DNA of 64,000 nt from Liolophura sinensis (taxonomy: Eukaryota > Mollusca > Polyplacophora > Chitonida > Chitonidae), in NCBI RefSeq assembly GCF_032854445.1, contig NC_088302.1:13077338-13141337 (forward strand), in the 5' to 3' direction. The position numbers and the translations under genes were made by a program. The notes below the pieces were generated by a model. That model searched no databases. It had not been told where the DNA came from and saw nothing but the letters and a program-made list of their open reading frames with translations. Position 1 is the stretch's first letter; every line of letters starts with the position of its first letter. Below are positions 46,695 to 57,432 of the stretch, piece after piece.

Positions 46695-49600
46695 TCACCC
46701 TCGCATCAACTCTTTCCATTCCACATCGCCGAATTCGGCGGTAGTTATTTCTAAATCGCCAGTACCTTCGTTGAAAACAAAAGTAGCAAAAGCGGCTTCA
46801 CCTTCAGCTAACAGTGAATCAATCGATGTATTATCGAGCTGCTTCAGGGCTTCACTAAGTGGAACAGTGCCACTTCCTTCCACAGTCTGCAGACAGTTAT
46901 CACTGTTGTCAGCCGTATTTTCACTGTTCGCAATTGCACTATCTTGATTAACAGGGGACAAACAACTATTTTGGCAAAACTGAGCTGCCAAGTCTTTCTC
47001 CCCAGAGGCAGCGTTTTCTGTACTTGCCTTGGAACTCCTTGTTACCACTTCACCAGATGTGTTATCTGCACTTTCCCCGGAAAATGCTGACATCCTCTGA
47101 GAAGAATCTTGTGATACCACCTGACCAGCAGTGTTATCCGCGCATGGCTGGGTATCTGTCGACAACACTTTACCAGAGGTTTTACCAGTGCAAGTTTGGG
47201 AACCTGCTGATACTGGCTGGCCACTGGTGTTATCTGTGCAAGCATCGGAACCTGTCTCCGCTTGACGACTAGAGTCATCCTTTCCTGCTTCTGAATTGTC
47301 GACTGTTATTGTTCTAGTTCTAGGAAGTGTGGGGTTTTCCTTCACTCCTAGATTTTCTACTGCCCCAACCGGTTCATCGTCATCGCTTTCATCTATGACA
47401 ATGCACTCAGCTTGGATACGGTGTGGGAGAAGCATTCCGGGCGACAACTCTTTGGGCAAAGGCTCAGAAACCTGTTCTCGTGGAGGAGTTTTGTTTCGAT
47501 CAGACGGTTTCAACGCAAAGCACGAAAACGTCCCTGATTCATGCAACACTGGCTTCTGGTCACCTATGGTTTCCGGCAGTTTCATTAACGAAGCTGCCTG
47601 TTGTCTGAATGCCTTATCCGACGTCTTGCGAAAAGCAGTTCCTACGTTTGCCTGAGAGTACTTTATCTCTTGTTCAGGGTTTATGGCTTCCCCAGAGTGA
47701 CGCATAGGTTTTGCCGCAGAGGATATACCTTTCTTCGTTGTAACATTAGTAACTGAAGACATCCTTGGAGCTGGCCGAGTGCTTGGTACACTCGGTGCAC
47801 TACAGTTTAAAGCACACCGAAGACTCGGGAATTGGCTCTGAGGGGACAGAAACCTTTCGGTATTTGGTGCAAAGCTGTCTTGTGGTATAACATTTGAAAC
47901 TGGTGGCCTCTGTACATGGTTTACAGCTGATCTGATACTCTGCATACAGGGCACTGAGTTCTGCGGTAGGCTCAAATCTGTTGCTGGCGAGTGCTGCAAA
48001 TGATTCATTGGGGGAATGAATCTTTGGGTATTGGGTACTGAGTTCTGTGGTGGGCTCAAATCTGTTGCTGGAGAGTGCTGCAAATGATTCTTTGGGGGAA
48101 TGAATCTTTGGGTATTGGGTACTGAGTTCTGTGGTGGGCTCAAATCTGTTGCTGGAGAGTGCTGCAAATGATTCTTTGGGGGAATGAATCTTTGAATACT
48201 GGGTACCGAGTTATGTGCTGGGCTCAAATCTGTTGCTGGTGAGTGCTGCAGATGATTCTTTGGGAGAATGAACCTTTGGGTACTGGGTACCGAGTTATGT
48301 GGTGGGCTCAAATCTGTTGCTGATGAGTGCTGCAGATGATTCTTTGGGGGAATGAACCTTTGGGTACAGGGTACCGAGTTATGTGGTGGGCTCAAATCTA
48401 TTGCTGGTGAGGGCTGCAAACGATTCACTGGGGGAATGAATCTTTGGGTACTGGGTACCGAGTTATGTGGTGGGCTCAAATCTATTGCTGGTGAGGGCTG
48501 CAAACGATTCACTGGGGGAATGAATCTTTGGGTACTGGGTACTGAGTTCTGAGGTAGGCTCAGGTTTGTTGCTGGTGAGCGCTGAAAATGATTCATAGGG
48601 GAAATGAAATTTGGGGTACTGAGTACGGAATTCTGCAGTGGGTTCACACTTGTTACTAGTGAGCTCTGCGAATCATTCACTGGGGGGACGAAACTTTGGG
48701 TACCTGCAACAGAGCTCTCAAAGGAGTTAAGATTTGCTATGGGTAAGTTCTGAGAGCACTTCTGTGGATATCCCCATTCAGAATTCTGACTGTCATCCCT
48801 GCACGGATCAACGGTGACTTTTTTCGACGAATCAAATGGTTGATCCCTAAATTCTGACTCGGACAGAAAAGTACTGGAGATATCTGGGCTATCTGAATGT
48901 CCCCTGTCTTCAGATTTTGCGTAAGCTATGGCATTAGTATCAGCACTCGCTTGGGGAGGTGCAGCATACGTGCTGCACGGCATATTTGGTTTGTAGCCAG
49001 TAACATGATCAGGTTTACCAACGGTAGACACAGTGGTTTCTAGAGCTGACAAATGTGACCTACCTGAAGTCACTCGATGGACACTGGGACTTTCTGATGG
49101 TACCGGGAACACAGGTTTGGATGACATATTTGTTGGGCTCTCACTCTTGTTACGTATGCGTAGATATTGGTCAGACCTTGTATAACGTTGGCAGATCGGG
49201 CAATCTTTCCCACCATTAACAATCCTGCACAATGCCAGTTTGTTTTGGAAATATACCTTTAAGAGTTTAATCTCCTCTACAGGTTTGACTATGGACAACA
49301 AATGCTTGATTACAGGTGGAGAAAGGCATACCACATTGTGTTTCAAGCGCAAGTTCCTTATTGCTGGTATTAATTTCGGCAGATACTTCAATGCCAAACT
49401 TACTGCCGAGAACACCAATCGGTGATACGTCTTTTCATCACTGCCTTTGGGCCATTCTTGAATGCCAGCTTCTCGCTGAGGACTAAGCAGCACTGGTGTT
49501 ACAGACATTGCCAGGTGACCTTGGACAAACTGTGGTGGCACGAGCTTGTTCGCAGTATTGTACTTTTGAGCTGACGACAGTTGATTTCTCGCTGACATGT

Positions 49601-50381
49601 CACACTGGGATTCTGGCGTACTGGTGACAGTCAGGTAACACTGACCCTGTATACGCATACCTTCCTGGATGCCATTCAACTGAACAGAATAAGGCTGACC
49701 ATTTTTGTCATGGCAGACTTTTTTAGCAGGCGGGATTTCTAGTCCAGGAGTATCCTGGGCAGATCGTTTTGGCATTTGATAGGAGGGTGAACATGTGCCC
49801 TTTTGTTGATAAGGATCCCAGCCAGTTACAGGCATGGTACTTGATACTCGTGGCATTTTCATGCAGGAAGGCTTGCTTTGAAAACACTGACTTCCCCTTG
49901 AATATGCTGGCACTGAGCATGCTGTGCCAGCAGCACACTGTGCATTGGTGTATGTTAGCCCCTGAGTGTGCTGGCTAGTTAATAAACTCTGAGAACTGAC
50001 TGGGTACTGGCTGTTGAGTGGGAATGAACTGTTTGGTGGGCACGTGCGGTTCGGTGGACACGGGATATCAAGTTGGCTCATACTGTTGGATGAGTAAGGA
50101 TACATTGGTGATGCTATATCATGAGAATTTGGGCCCGAAGGCATAACAGCACAGTTTGAAATAGGTGCAGAACAAGGATTCTTCTGTGGTATGTTGCTGG
50201 ATGGGTACATACTGCATGGGTAGCCGGGTGGGTACGCCTTAGGGTTATAAGCCATCGCAGTGTTTGTACCGATGGTTGGATTGCTGCCAGTAGGTGTCCG
50301 TTCATTCAAAGGATTCCAAGGCCTGGTTTGTGGCAAGATAGCCCGGCTTCCCTGGGAGCCCCTCATCTGATGTGGGTACAT
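46695..50381 (-). CDS. Large low-complexity, probably nuclear protein (3.7-kb exon)
   Basis: The open frame runs from ATG 50381 to TGA 46695, 1,228 codons. The frame is open up to 50414, but a TAA lies just upstream in frame, so ATG 50381 is the likely start. The N-terminal ~200 residues are Pro/Ser/Gln/Tyr-rich. KR-x12-PPAKK (about 203-220) resembles a bipartite nuclear signal. Residues ~312-404 form the only ordered block, with hydrophobic helices (LALKYLPKLIPAIRNL, VIKHLLSIVKPVEEIKLL) ending in CPIC. About 580-820 is a 28-residue tandem repeat. ECIVIDESDDDEP (about 990-1002) has the form of a SUMO-interacting motif. Four or five imperfect copies around ADNTSG follow, and the last 45 residues are acidic with LLAEGEAAFATFVF. 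No family is recognised; a transcription or chromatin co-regulator is an inference from composition. Confidence 0.8.
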   Translation of the reverse strand: MYPHQMRGSQGSRAILPQTRPWNPLNERTPTGSNPTIGTNTAMAYNPKAYPPGYPCSMYPSSNIPQKNPCSAPISNCAVMPSGPNSHDIASPMYPYSSNSMSQLDIPCPPNRTCPPNSSFPLNSQYPVSSQSLLTSQHTQGLTYTNAQCAAGTACSVPAYSRGSQCFQSKPSCMKMPRVSSTMPVTGWDPYQQKGTCSPSYQMPKRSAQDTPGLEIPPAKKVCHDKNGQPYSVQLNGIQEGMRIQGQCYLTVTSTPESQCDMSARNQLSSAQKYNTANKLVPPQFVQGHLAMSVTPVLLSPQREAGIQEWPKGSDEKTYHRLVFSAVSLALKYLPKLIPAIRNLRLKHNVVCLSPPVIKHLLSIVKPVEEIKLLKVYFQNKLALCRIVNGGKDCPICQRYTRSDQYLRIRNKSESPTNMSSKPVFPVPSESPSVHRVTSGRSHLSALETTVSTVGKPDHVTGYKPNMPCSTYAAPPQASADTNAIAYAKSEDRGHSDSPDISSTFLSESEFRDQPFDSSKKVTVDPCRDDSQNSEWGYPQKCSQNLPIANLNSFESSVAGTQSFVPPVNDSQSSLVTSVNPLQNSVLSTPNFISPMNHFQRSPATNLSLPQNSVPSTQRFIPPVNRLQPSPAIDLSPPHNSVPSTQRFIPPVNRLQPSPAIDLSPPHNSVPCTQRFIPPKNHLQHSSATDLSPPHNSVPSTQRFILPKNHLQHSPATDLSPAHNSVPSIQRFIPPKNHLQHSPATDLSPPQNSVPNTQRFIPPKNHLQHSPATDLSPPQNSVPNTQRFIPPMNHLQHSPATDLSLPQNSVPCMQSIRSAVNHVQRPPVSNVIPQDSFAPNTERFLSPQSQFPSLRCALNCSAPSVPSTRPAPRMSSVTNVTTKKGISSAAKPMRHSGEAINPEQEIKYSQANVGTAFRKTSDKAFRQQAASLMKLPETIGDQKPVLHESGTFSCFALKPSDRNKTPPREQVSEPLPKELSPGMLLPHRIQAECIVIDESDDDEPVGAVENLGVKENPTLPRTRTITVDNSEAGKDDSSRQAETGSDACTDNTSGQPVSAGSQTCTGKTSGKVLSTDTQPCADNTAGQVVSQDSSQRMSAFSGESADNTSGEVVTRSSKASTENAASGEKDLAAQFCQNSCLSPVNQDSAIANSENTADNSDNCLQTVEGSGTVPLSEALKQLDNTSIDSLLAEGEAAFATFVFNEGTGDLEITTAEFGDVEWKELMRG
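47930..48690 (-). repeat. 84-bp coding minisatellite (28-residue units)
   Basis: Eight to nine units with an exact 84-base step (for example GGGGGAATGAATCTTTGG at 48010 and 48094). The protein unit is NSVPSTQRFIPPKNHLQHSP followed by ATDLSPPH. Central units differ by only a few bases while the outer ones have drifted, the usual sign of ongoing unequal exchange. The unit length keeps the frame. Confidence 0.95.
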
Positions 50382-50434
50382 GGAGCTGACTGGATAATAC
50401 CTGTCCACTGTCAATGATTCTTAGATGCCCAAGT
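50382..50434 (-). other. Probable 5' UTR part and splice acceptor of the large exon
   Basis: On the minus strand, ACTTTTCTTTGTTGCAG precedes base 50434, a strong pyrimidine tract and acceptor. A TAA in frame with the large ORF lies at about 50420, so this part is untranslated if the acceptor is used. At least one upstream exon is implied. Confidence 0.55.
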
Positions 50435-51649
50435 CTGCAACAAAGAAAAGTCTTATTTGCAACACGACAACAGTAAATGAGGATGGGTGGAGGAATGGGG
50501 ATATAATTTTTTCTGATAAAGCTGAATGGCAAGCGATAATACAGGGGTACACTATCCAGAGTGTTAACCAATCAGATACTTAGTCTCATTTGCATATGCT
50601 TTCCAGGGATTCATACATAACAGATATTCTTACTACTGGTAGTAAAATTGATTGAAAATTGGATATGCACTGAAATACACTCAATATTACATGCCCAAAT
50701 CTTTGGAGTAAACTAATTTTGTCCTTCAAGTTGCAGATACAATGATATATTCAACTTGCTTTTAGTCATCTATATTATTCCATGTGGAGAATTTTTTTTT
50801 TCTTTTTTTTTAATTTAAAAATGCACGTTTGTTGCAGTGCAGTAAGAATAGCCAGTATGATTGTATATCTTCAGACAGTTCCAAACTCTTACCCAAAGAG
50901 GAACTTTGAGTAACAGGTACATTCAAACAATGTAACATGGCTCTCTCAAAACTAAGAACTATGCCAGAGTCACTGGTGCATGAAGGTGGACACCTATAGC
51001 AGTGATAACACTTACACTGTAAACCTTATGCTCAAATGAAGAGCCAGTGGCCAACAATTAGATTTCAGATGACACTGGGAGTGCTTGATGACATACAATT
51101 GTACAAGACAAAATTAGAGTTAAACGTCAGTTATTCTGTCTTTTGTCAAAAACATCCATTTTCTATTCCATGCACTATCACTAATGGTTAGACTGATGAA
51201 TAGGTATACAATGTACATGATGACAAAGGGGCTCACCAGGAGACCAACTTCTTGGCAACCTGCCAGCTAACACCTAATGGAAAAGAGGATGTTTAGGACT
51301 GGTCATACAGGTTTTCCTCTAGTTTTGTCCCATTCAGCAGGGACAGCACCAGCTGTGTCAGATACAGCCCCAGAAGTCCACTGTGGGAAGCCACATTAAC
51401 CCTGGGATCTCAGTAGTGTAGACCTACATGTACCATCATATAACAAAAGGACTACAGCATAAAGAGTAAAACCAGAGCAATGATGGCAATATCTGATACT
51501 GAAATGCACCTACTGTGCAGACAGGAAACTTTGTAACAGCTTTTCCTACAATCCATCTAAATACTTGGCTTTGGGGGTGGGGTGAGGCAAGGGTGGGGTA
51601 AATCCAAGGTCAATCTTGGGTTGGGTCACACATAAGATCTTAAAAGAGG
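50435..51649. other. Probable intron of the large minus-strand gene
   Basis: Low-complexity AT-rich DNA including a T-rich run at 50790-50812. No exon is supported. Confidence 0.4.
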
Positions 51650-51840
51650 AAGTTGTAGCTTCCTCCCTTGGCGTTCAGCACTATGGGGATAGTGCAAGGA
51701 CTGAGTTGACCCATATCAGAATAATAATTCGGGCAGGGCAGCGTACTTGCACATTACAGGCACTACAATGACTCCGTCCGTCATCATATGACTCAAAAAA
51801 CTGTTAAGTATGACATTAAACCCCAAGCACACACTCACTT
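51650..51840 (-). repeat. GTCGTACTTAA-family repeat, inverted copy
   Basis: Ends with CATATGACTCAAAAAACTGT, TAAGTATGACATTAAACCCC and AAGCACACACTCACTT, the reverse complement of the family's left end at 32713. The other side has TTGGCGTTCAGCACTATGGG. Confidence 0.8.
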
Positions 51841-52559
51841 TAACTACTCGAATGTAACAGTGCTAATAATTTAAATAACAATACAAATAATCTGGGATAA
51901 TCATCGCTTGTATTGTTATTCAAGCTGGTAGACAGAACTACTGATAAACCCCACTGTCTAGATATTTTGCATTTAGTTAAATTTGCATTAAAATGCTGAA
52001 TTTTCTGGAAAAAGGTCAAAGACAAAAAAAACAATCCACTATAATTCTCCCGATAACTGTGAACAATTGCAACAGCCATGAACTAATTACATTACACCTA
52101 CATCTACATGCATGCCTCAGGCTAACCACTGAGTTAAGAGGGCACAACAAAAGCATGTTGGTAAAGTCTTCATCACATGAGAAATATGACAGCACAACTA
52201 ACAGCCTATCTAAGATCAATTACTTCACAGCATTTTCCTATCTCTATGAAACAATATATGTATGAGTTCCCAAAACACTTGACCTAATAGGACTGATCCA
52301 CAGTGATATCTCTGTCCAGTGCTTATCCCTAAACTGACAGTGGAATGGAAATGTATCTCTTCTTGATTATGTATCGAGTCACAGTAGCATATATGTGTAC
52401 ATGCATATTTACATGTATACTGTAGCAGTGAACTTACGTGCGCCACTTAACCACTGGTGAGTAATAAATCAAGTTTTAGACATTTTATGATTTAAAAAGA
52501 AACTTTTAGAATGTTTGAAAAGTACATAACTAAAAGGCATACAATAATTCTTGTAATTT
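51841..52559. other. Non-coding DNA, nothing recognised
   Basis: GTAAGTTC (minus, about 52436) is a good donor sequence but no adjoining exon could be framed. Open frames 51840-52265 on both strands are shadows of each other. Confidence 0.4.
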
Positions 52560-52745
52560 TTCAGACAGATATTAGTAGTGTTGAAAGTAGAATATTACAG
52601 CCTTTTAGAAAAGTAAAGATATGAGTATGTTGTTCATTAGATGCTCTAACCATGTGAGAAAAAAGAAACTCAGTATTCCTGCTACTATTACATATATGCT
52701 GGCTAAAATGAGCAGACCAGGTGTCCCAAAAATAAGAAGAAATAG
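52560..52745 (-). repeat. Dispersed repeat S, inverted copy
   Basis: The reverse complement reads CTTATTTTTGGGACACCTGG, TCTGCTCATTTTAGCCAGCA and CACATGGTTAGAGCATCTAA, matching 26770-26905. Confidence 0.65.
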
Positions 52746-54552
52746 GGTATCAGAATTACAGCTTGACAGTTCTTACCAATACAGCTAAGTGGATGACAAA
52801 GGCAATCAGAAGCACATCTAACCTTCATACCAGGACTGGTCTTCCAGGAACCCTCATTTCACTCTCGTTGACTATTATGAGGGTTAATGGATGACACTTC
52901 ATCACATAAAGGCGACCTGATCCATTATTCTACCCTAGAACATGCACATGTGTCTGTCGCATTCAGATCTGTTAAAAACCCCACATGTATCTGCCTTCAC
53001 AAAATGTTTCATAATGGCTTTCAACCCAATGCCAGCAGCCTACACATCAGACCATCAACCCTCTATGCCTTGGGGTTTCATACCTTGTCTGAGGACAGTA
53101 ACAAGAGTGATTAGGCCATTACAGACTTGATGACGTTTAATGGATTGTTCTGTATAAGTAGCACTGCTATTACTATCCCAAAGTACAATGCACGCTTGCA
53201 GATATTGGGCTGATGAATGCAGCATCAATACAACAGAGGATTCACAGTTATGCAAAATGTCAAAGAGACAGCCTTTGATATGATGCCATCCTCATCAGAA
53301 CATCATGACATGTTGAGCTTGGAGACACAAAGAGTTCGCCTACTGTGGCTGCCATGCATCTCCCCTTGCATCCTGCCATCAACCATAAACACCACCTTAT
53401 TAAATGCAATTGTTCAGCATTGAGAAGAATCCATGACTAACATTCCACTCAACGCCAGTTAACTGTTTCCAGCAAAACCTAGTCATCTGGGTAAACAACC
53501 TCCACCTCCTATAAAAGACATATGCCATTAAAGACATGTCTTTGTGAGCAATACAACTACATGTACCATGACATTTAAATATTTAAACCTTTTTGAATTT
53601 CATCAGGCCTCAGCACTCAGATATTTTTAGAGAACAACCTTCAATTTATTTTCTTATCAAGCGTTAAGCTCAACAAACACATTTTAATGTCAAAGCCATT
53701 TTTGAAATTTCTGACTTTCTATCAGTTAAGGTATGTCAGGTACATATGGTGTGTTGTCTTCTTGTGACAAAGTTTATATATGGAAACACTGTGAAGACTA
53801 GAATCCATTCCAGGAGTATATCTCAGTTAATTACTGGTAGCTTCCATTCAACATACTAGAACTAATGCCATACACATATTTACACATGACATCATATAGC
53901 AAGAGGTATATGTACCGTATATATAGTTTACAGATCTACGACGTCTCCCTCTAAGGACAATTCTCCATTTGCCCCATAGACATTTTCCCCAGGAGATTCC
54001 CTCTAAGGGAAATTCCCCCTACGAACATTCTCCTCAAATACATAACCAGATAATAAGACAAATGATAGTGTGTTTGTATGTATGTATATTGTTTGTAAGC
54101 AGAATCAGCTGTATCTTCTGTTCACCACATTATTGGTTTTGCCAAATTAATCCATCAACTGTGACTCTGTTAATAATCTTGGGGGCTGCTGATACTTACG
54201 CAGCTGAAGTATGTACACTACAGGAAAACTATGACAGAAAGCTTAGATTCCATCAAGTGCAATATTCCACAACAGCTCCACAGATTCAAGATTTACACAT
54301 TGTTACATACACATATACATTTGTTTTTCCAAACTGTGCAAAAAAACTAATGCATCGTATACAGTGTTAAACTGCAACAAACTTCATCAAACGGGAACAA
54401 AAAAATAGCGTTCTTTTATTGTATTGGGTTGAAATATCCGAAGGGTAAAATGTCTGTTGGGGGAAGTACATAATACACAGCTCAATCTCTTAGAACATTC
54501 TCCATGTTATTTCCCAAAGTACTGTCTGCACATTCATTCTCTGTATATTTAC
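52746..54552. other. Non-coding DNA with a short CCC/CTAAGG-type simple repeat
   Basis: At 53945-54035, CTCTAAGGACAATTCTCC, CATAGACATTTTCCCC and CTCTAAGGGAAATTCCCC form loose ~17-bp units. The open frame 53969-54370 reads out of them and is not credible as a gene. Confidence 0.5.
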
Positions 54553-54818
54553 TCATTTATTTATTTGATTGGTGTTTTACGCCGTACTCAAGAATATTTC
54601 AATTATACGATGGCGGCCAGCATTATGTTGGGAGGAAACTAGGCAGAGCCCGGGGAAAATCCACGACCATTCGCAGGTTGCTGTCAGACCTTCCCACTTA
54701 CAGCCAGAGAGGAAGCCAGCATGAGCTGGGCTTGAGCTCACAACGACCACATTGATGAGAGACTCCAGGGTCATTACGCTGCGCCAGCGCGCTATCCGAC
54801 TGAGCCACGGAGGCCCCC
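54553..54818 (-). mobile_element. tRNA-derived SINE, nearly full length, inverted
   Basis: On the minus strand: head GGGGGCCTCCGTGGCTCAGT (A box TGGCTCAGTCGG), B-box region GTGAGCTCAAGCCCAGCTC, body with GATTTTCCCCGGGCTCTGCC, 3' end GGCGTAAAACACCAATCAAA and tail AATAAATAAATGA. Frames crossing it on both strands are not genes. Confidence 0.92.
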
Positions 54819-55621
54819 ATATTCTCTGTTTAGGTATATGCCTCTATAAATATATCAAAGTATATTTGCTCAACCCTCAATAAACAAGTATATGTATGTA
54901 CGTGTCTGTAATTAACATAATTCCATAAAAAAAAAATATGTCAATACAAGGTGCCATAACACTGTTTTTATACTGCCTACAGGTTCTAACAGGTCCAATT
55001 CTTATTTAACCATTCATTTGCATCCACTGTCATCCCATGGATGTGTCACTTTGTGGCATACAGCTCCTGGCAGTTATGTTTTGTTTGTGCAGGTATGACA
55101 AATTATATACAGGGGTTAGCATACTAGTTATGTAAATTGAGCTGATTAATATGCAAATTACTGAAAACACAGATCCATGACATGGTACTACGTACAGAGT
55201 CATAAGGACCATCTCTGCACATCTTCATGAATTGCTCTTTCATTAGTGAGAACACATGGGTGTTTAATACTTACGTAACGTCTTTCACCAAATGAGCTTT
55301 AATAGCTTTATGTAATCCTTGCATGCTCTTCTTAATGGAGGATGTAAATCAGTGTTATGCAAAACCCACTTATCCAGAGGCTGTGAACAGCACAGTGAGA
55401 CTCTTTAACCCACCCCGCCTCACTCTCTCCCCATCCCACATCACTTGCCACACATTTATCCAAACATCCTCTCCCTAGTTTTGACACCAGAAGTCAGCAC
55501 TTGACCCCTACTGGTTTATCTTTCACCATGAGCCAGCCATAAAAGGGTCATACATTAAATGGGTCAAAGGTCATGGATGTTTGTTCCTAGTCAAGGTCAG
55601 CTTATATTACATACACACACC
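54819..55621. other. Non-coding DNA with one candidate small exon
   Basis: Apart from the candidate at 55275-55330 nothing is recognised. Confidence 0.4.
55275..55330 (-). CDS. Candidate 56-nt exon, minus strand
   Basis: Bounded by an acceptor (TTTACATCCTCCATTAAG) and a perfect-looking donor (GTAAGTATT). One frame reads KSMQGLHKAIKAHLVKDVT and ends in phase 2. It could be an upstream exon of the large minus-strand gene, but its phase does not join the large exon in the large ORF's frame at the 50434 acceptor. Small exons found by eye have a high false-positive rate. Confidence 0.2.
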
Positions 55622-55830
55622 CGTGAGTGGGTGAGTGAGTAACATCGTACTTAACAATTATTCAGTCTTATTCAGTCACCGCAGGCAAGTAAGCCGTCCC
55701 GCTCGAACCATTATACTGATACAGATCAACCAGTCATTGCCCTATCCTTACTGCTGAATGCCAAGCGAGAAAGTTACAACTTTTAGGTGTGACCCGACTC
55801 ACGGACACTACCAACTATGATATCGGACAC
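55622..55830 (+). repeat. GTCGTACTTAA-family repeat, internally deleted copy
   Basis: GTGAGTGAGTAACATCGTAC then TTAACAATTATTCAGTC, a jump to ACCGCAGGCAAGTAAGCCGT and CATTATACTGATACAGATC, then GCTGAATGCCAAGCGAGAAA. About 100 bases present at 32713 are absent. Confidence 0.8.
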
Positions 55831-56486
55831 TCTACTACCTGTGCTACTGGGGCTGGTACACACACACCCACCATCCTCTAGCACTATCCGGTGTGAACAC
55901 ACATCCTATCACCTACATATACGACAGATCCATGTCTTCGACCAGCATTCGGATCCCCGCTACATACACAAGCATGTGTGTGTATCGTAACCCTTAAGTA
56001 TCAATGTCACAATGTTTGGGGGGACAAATATTTTACCCAATGTCCAATGTTTCATCAGTGTCCATATACATTTCCATACTGAGGTAAAATTTCAATTTAA
56101 TTCTTTGTATGGTGAGGCAATCAATGTAAAATGTTGACAAAAGATTATACGCATCGCAACTGTCATCGTACTATGACAGCAATCAAGGTGTTGTATAGTC
56201 CGTGATTCGATTCTTTTCACCTAAATTACACATCAATCTCGCAAAATCAAATTGTGGACATGATACTGTGAGCAATCTGTGGTTTTTCTGTGGCTCCGTC
56301 AGTGACCTTATCTACAAGCAGTTGTGTTTCGCAACTTTATGGTCAGTCTGGTAGAATGGTCAATTTGGAAGCTTCTTTTAGCCATATGTTGACTTATTTA
56401 CAAGCACAGAGCCTCGTCCACTCAGCACATGTAGTTTGATGACATCACACCCAAGGCCTAACTGCAATATTGTTGCTTCCATGAAC

Positions 56487-56576
56487 TACAAGGTACTATC
56501 TCCATTGGTCTACAAGGTACTATCTCCATTGGTCTACAAGGTACTATCTCCATTGGTCTACAAGGTACTATCTCAG
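56487..56576. repeat. 24-bp tandem repeat, nearly four units
   Basis: TACAAGGTACTATCTCCATT plus GGTC, perfect in the first three units (56487, 56511, 56535), truncated in the fourth (56559). Confidence 0.95.
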
Positions 56577-57216
56577 TGGGTCAAACAACGGCATTCTCCA
56601 TTGTGCTCCTCTTAGGTGAGAGCCTCCCACGTGAGAGCCTCCCACATGAGCCCCTTGTTTTGAGAGACAAATGTCCTGTTCAGGTATCCCAAAGTTTTAA
56701 AAGGGTATTTGAATACCCTCTGGTGTCATAACTGTACTAGGGAGCATGTCATTGGAAATACATGGGTATACTTTCCCCAGTTATAACTGACATTCACCAA
56801 ACCCCATAATGTCATGACACCTTTAGTGGATAGAAAAAGTGTTGTTATTCTGGCTTGTGATACAGTGCTGTGAACTGGAAACAAAAGTAGGGATACTTAC
56901 AAGTATATGTGCAGGGAAGTTCATATGCAGGAACAAACCTGATATGTTTCACCTTATGAACTTCATGCTACAACACATGATCTTACATGTAAATTAGGTC
57001 AAAGCTAGTGGTGTGAGCTGTGGCTTACTTGGGTTTACTCATCATAGCCATGCATGTACAATAATATCTGTGTGAAGGATAGCTGGTCAAGTGCTTGTTT
57101 TGAGCGGTTGGATTGTCCATCCCCAATTTCTTATGTAATCAAAATATTTGATCGTCTTTATGAAGAAAGAAACATTATAAACACTGCTTAATTAACATTA
57201 CGAAATTTAGGACACA

Positions 57217-57222
57217 TTTATT
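57217..57222 (-). terminator. Polyadenylation signal for the candidate terminal exon
   Basis: TTTATT on the plus strand, AATAAA on the minus strand, about 107 bases past the stop at 57329. Confidence 0.3.
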
Positions 57223-57328
57223 AGATCAAAAGTAAGTTAAAGGTGGAAACAGGTATCTCAATACAAACTCTATTTCGCTAAGTTTGAAAACTAGTGATTT
57301 GCAAAGAAACTGGAAATGGGATTCCACT

Positions 57329-57432
57329 TTACTGCTGGTCAAAACTATCTGCTGGACAGGGTTTTTGAAGCAATTTCACATGCTGATCCAGTCTCTCCAG
57401 ATCTGATATGCTGACACAAACTGTTCTCCTGG
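57329..57432 (-). CDS. Candidate 3' terminal exon of an unrecognised minus-strand gene
   Basis: An acceptor with a good pyrimidine stretch (TACTTCTGTTAAAATTAACAG) precedes 57432. From there a phase-1 frame of 34 codons reads RRTVCVSISDLERLDQHVKL, then LQKPCPADSFDQQ, and stops at 57329. AATAAA follows about 107 bases later (57222-57217, minus). The helix-like ISDLERLDQHVKLLQ segment looks coding, but the other two frames are also open for most of the exon. Upstream exons were not found with certainty; the frames at 57622-57855 and 57800-58036 (minus) are candidates that overlap and cannot both be exons. Confidence 0.3.

Larger units (their letters stand above)
55831..57328. other. Non-coding DNA
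   Basis: Holds the 24-bp tandem array at 56487-56576 and a two-copy 16-bp repeat (GTGAGAGCCTCCCAC) at 56617-56648. On the minus strand a 22-codon open stretch before a GTAAGTATCC donor ends near 56904 but has no confirmed partner. Confidence 0.5.

Noticed and set aside
47024-48552. Plus-strand frames opposite the large minus-strand exon, including repeats of GGMNLWVLGTELCGGLKS
   Set aside because: They are antisense translations of the 84-bp coding minisatellite and neighbouring coding sequence.
53969-54370. 133-codon plus-strand frame
   Set aside because: It starts in simple-sequence DNA, has no recognisable domain, and its length is compatible with chance.
54504-54774. Open frames on both strands near 54.6 kb, and similar ones at 26.0-26.4, 27.75-28.36 and 29.7-30.0 kb
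   Set aside because: All are translations of SINE copies.
54760-54818. tRNA gene (A-box and B-box present)
   Set aside because: The boxes belong to the head of the SINE. The sequence does not fold into a full cloverleaf and continues into the SINE body.
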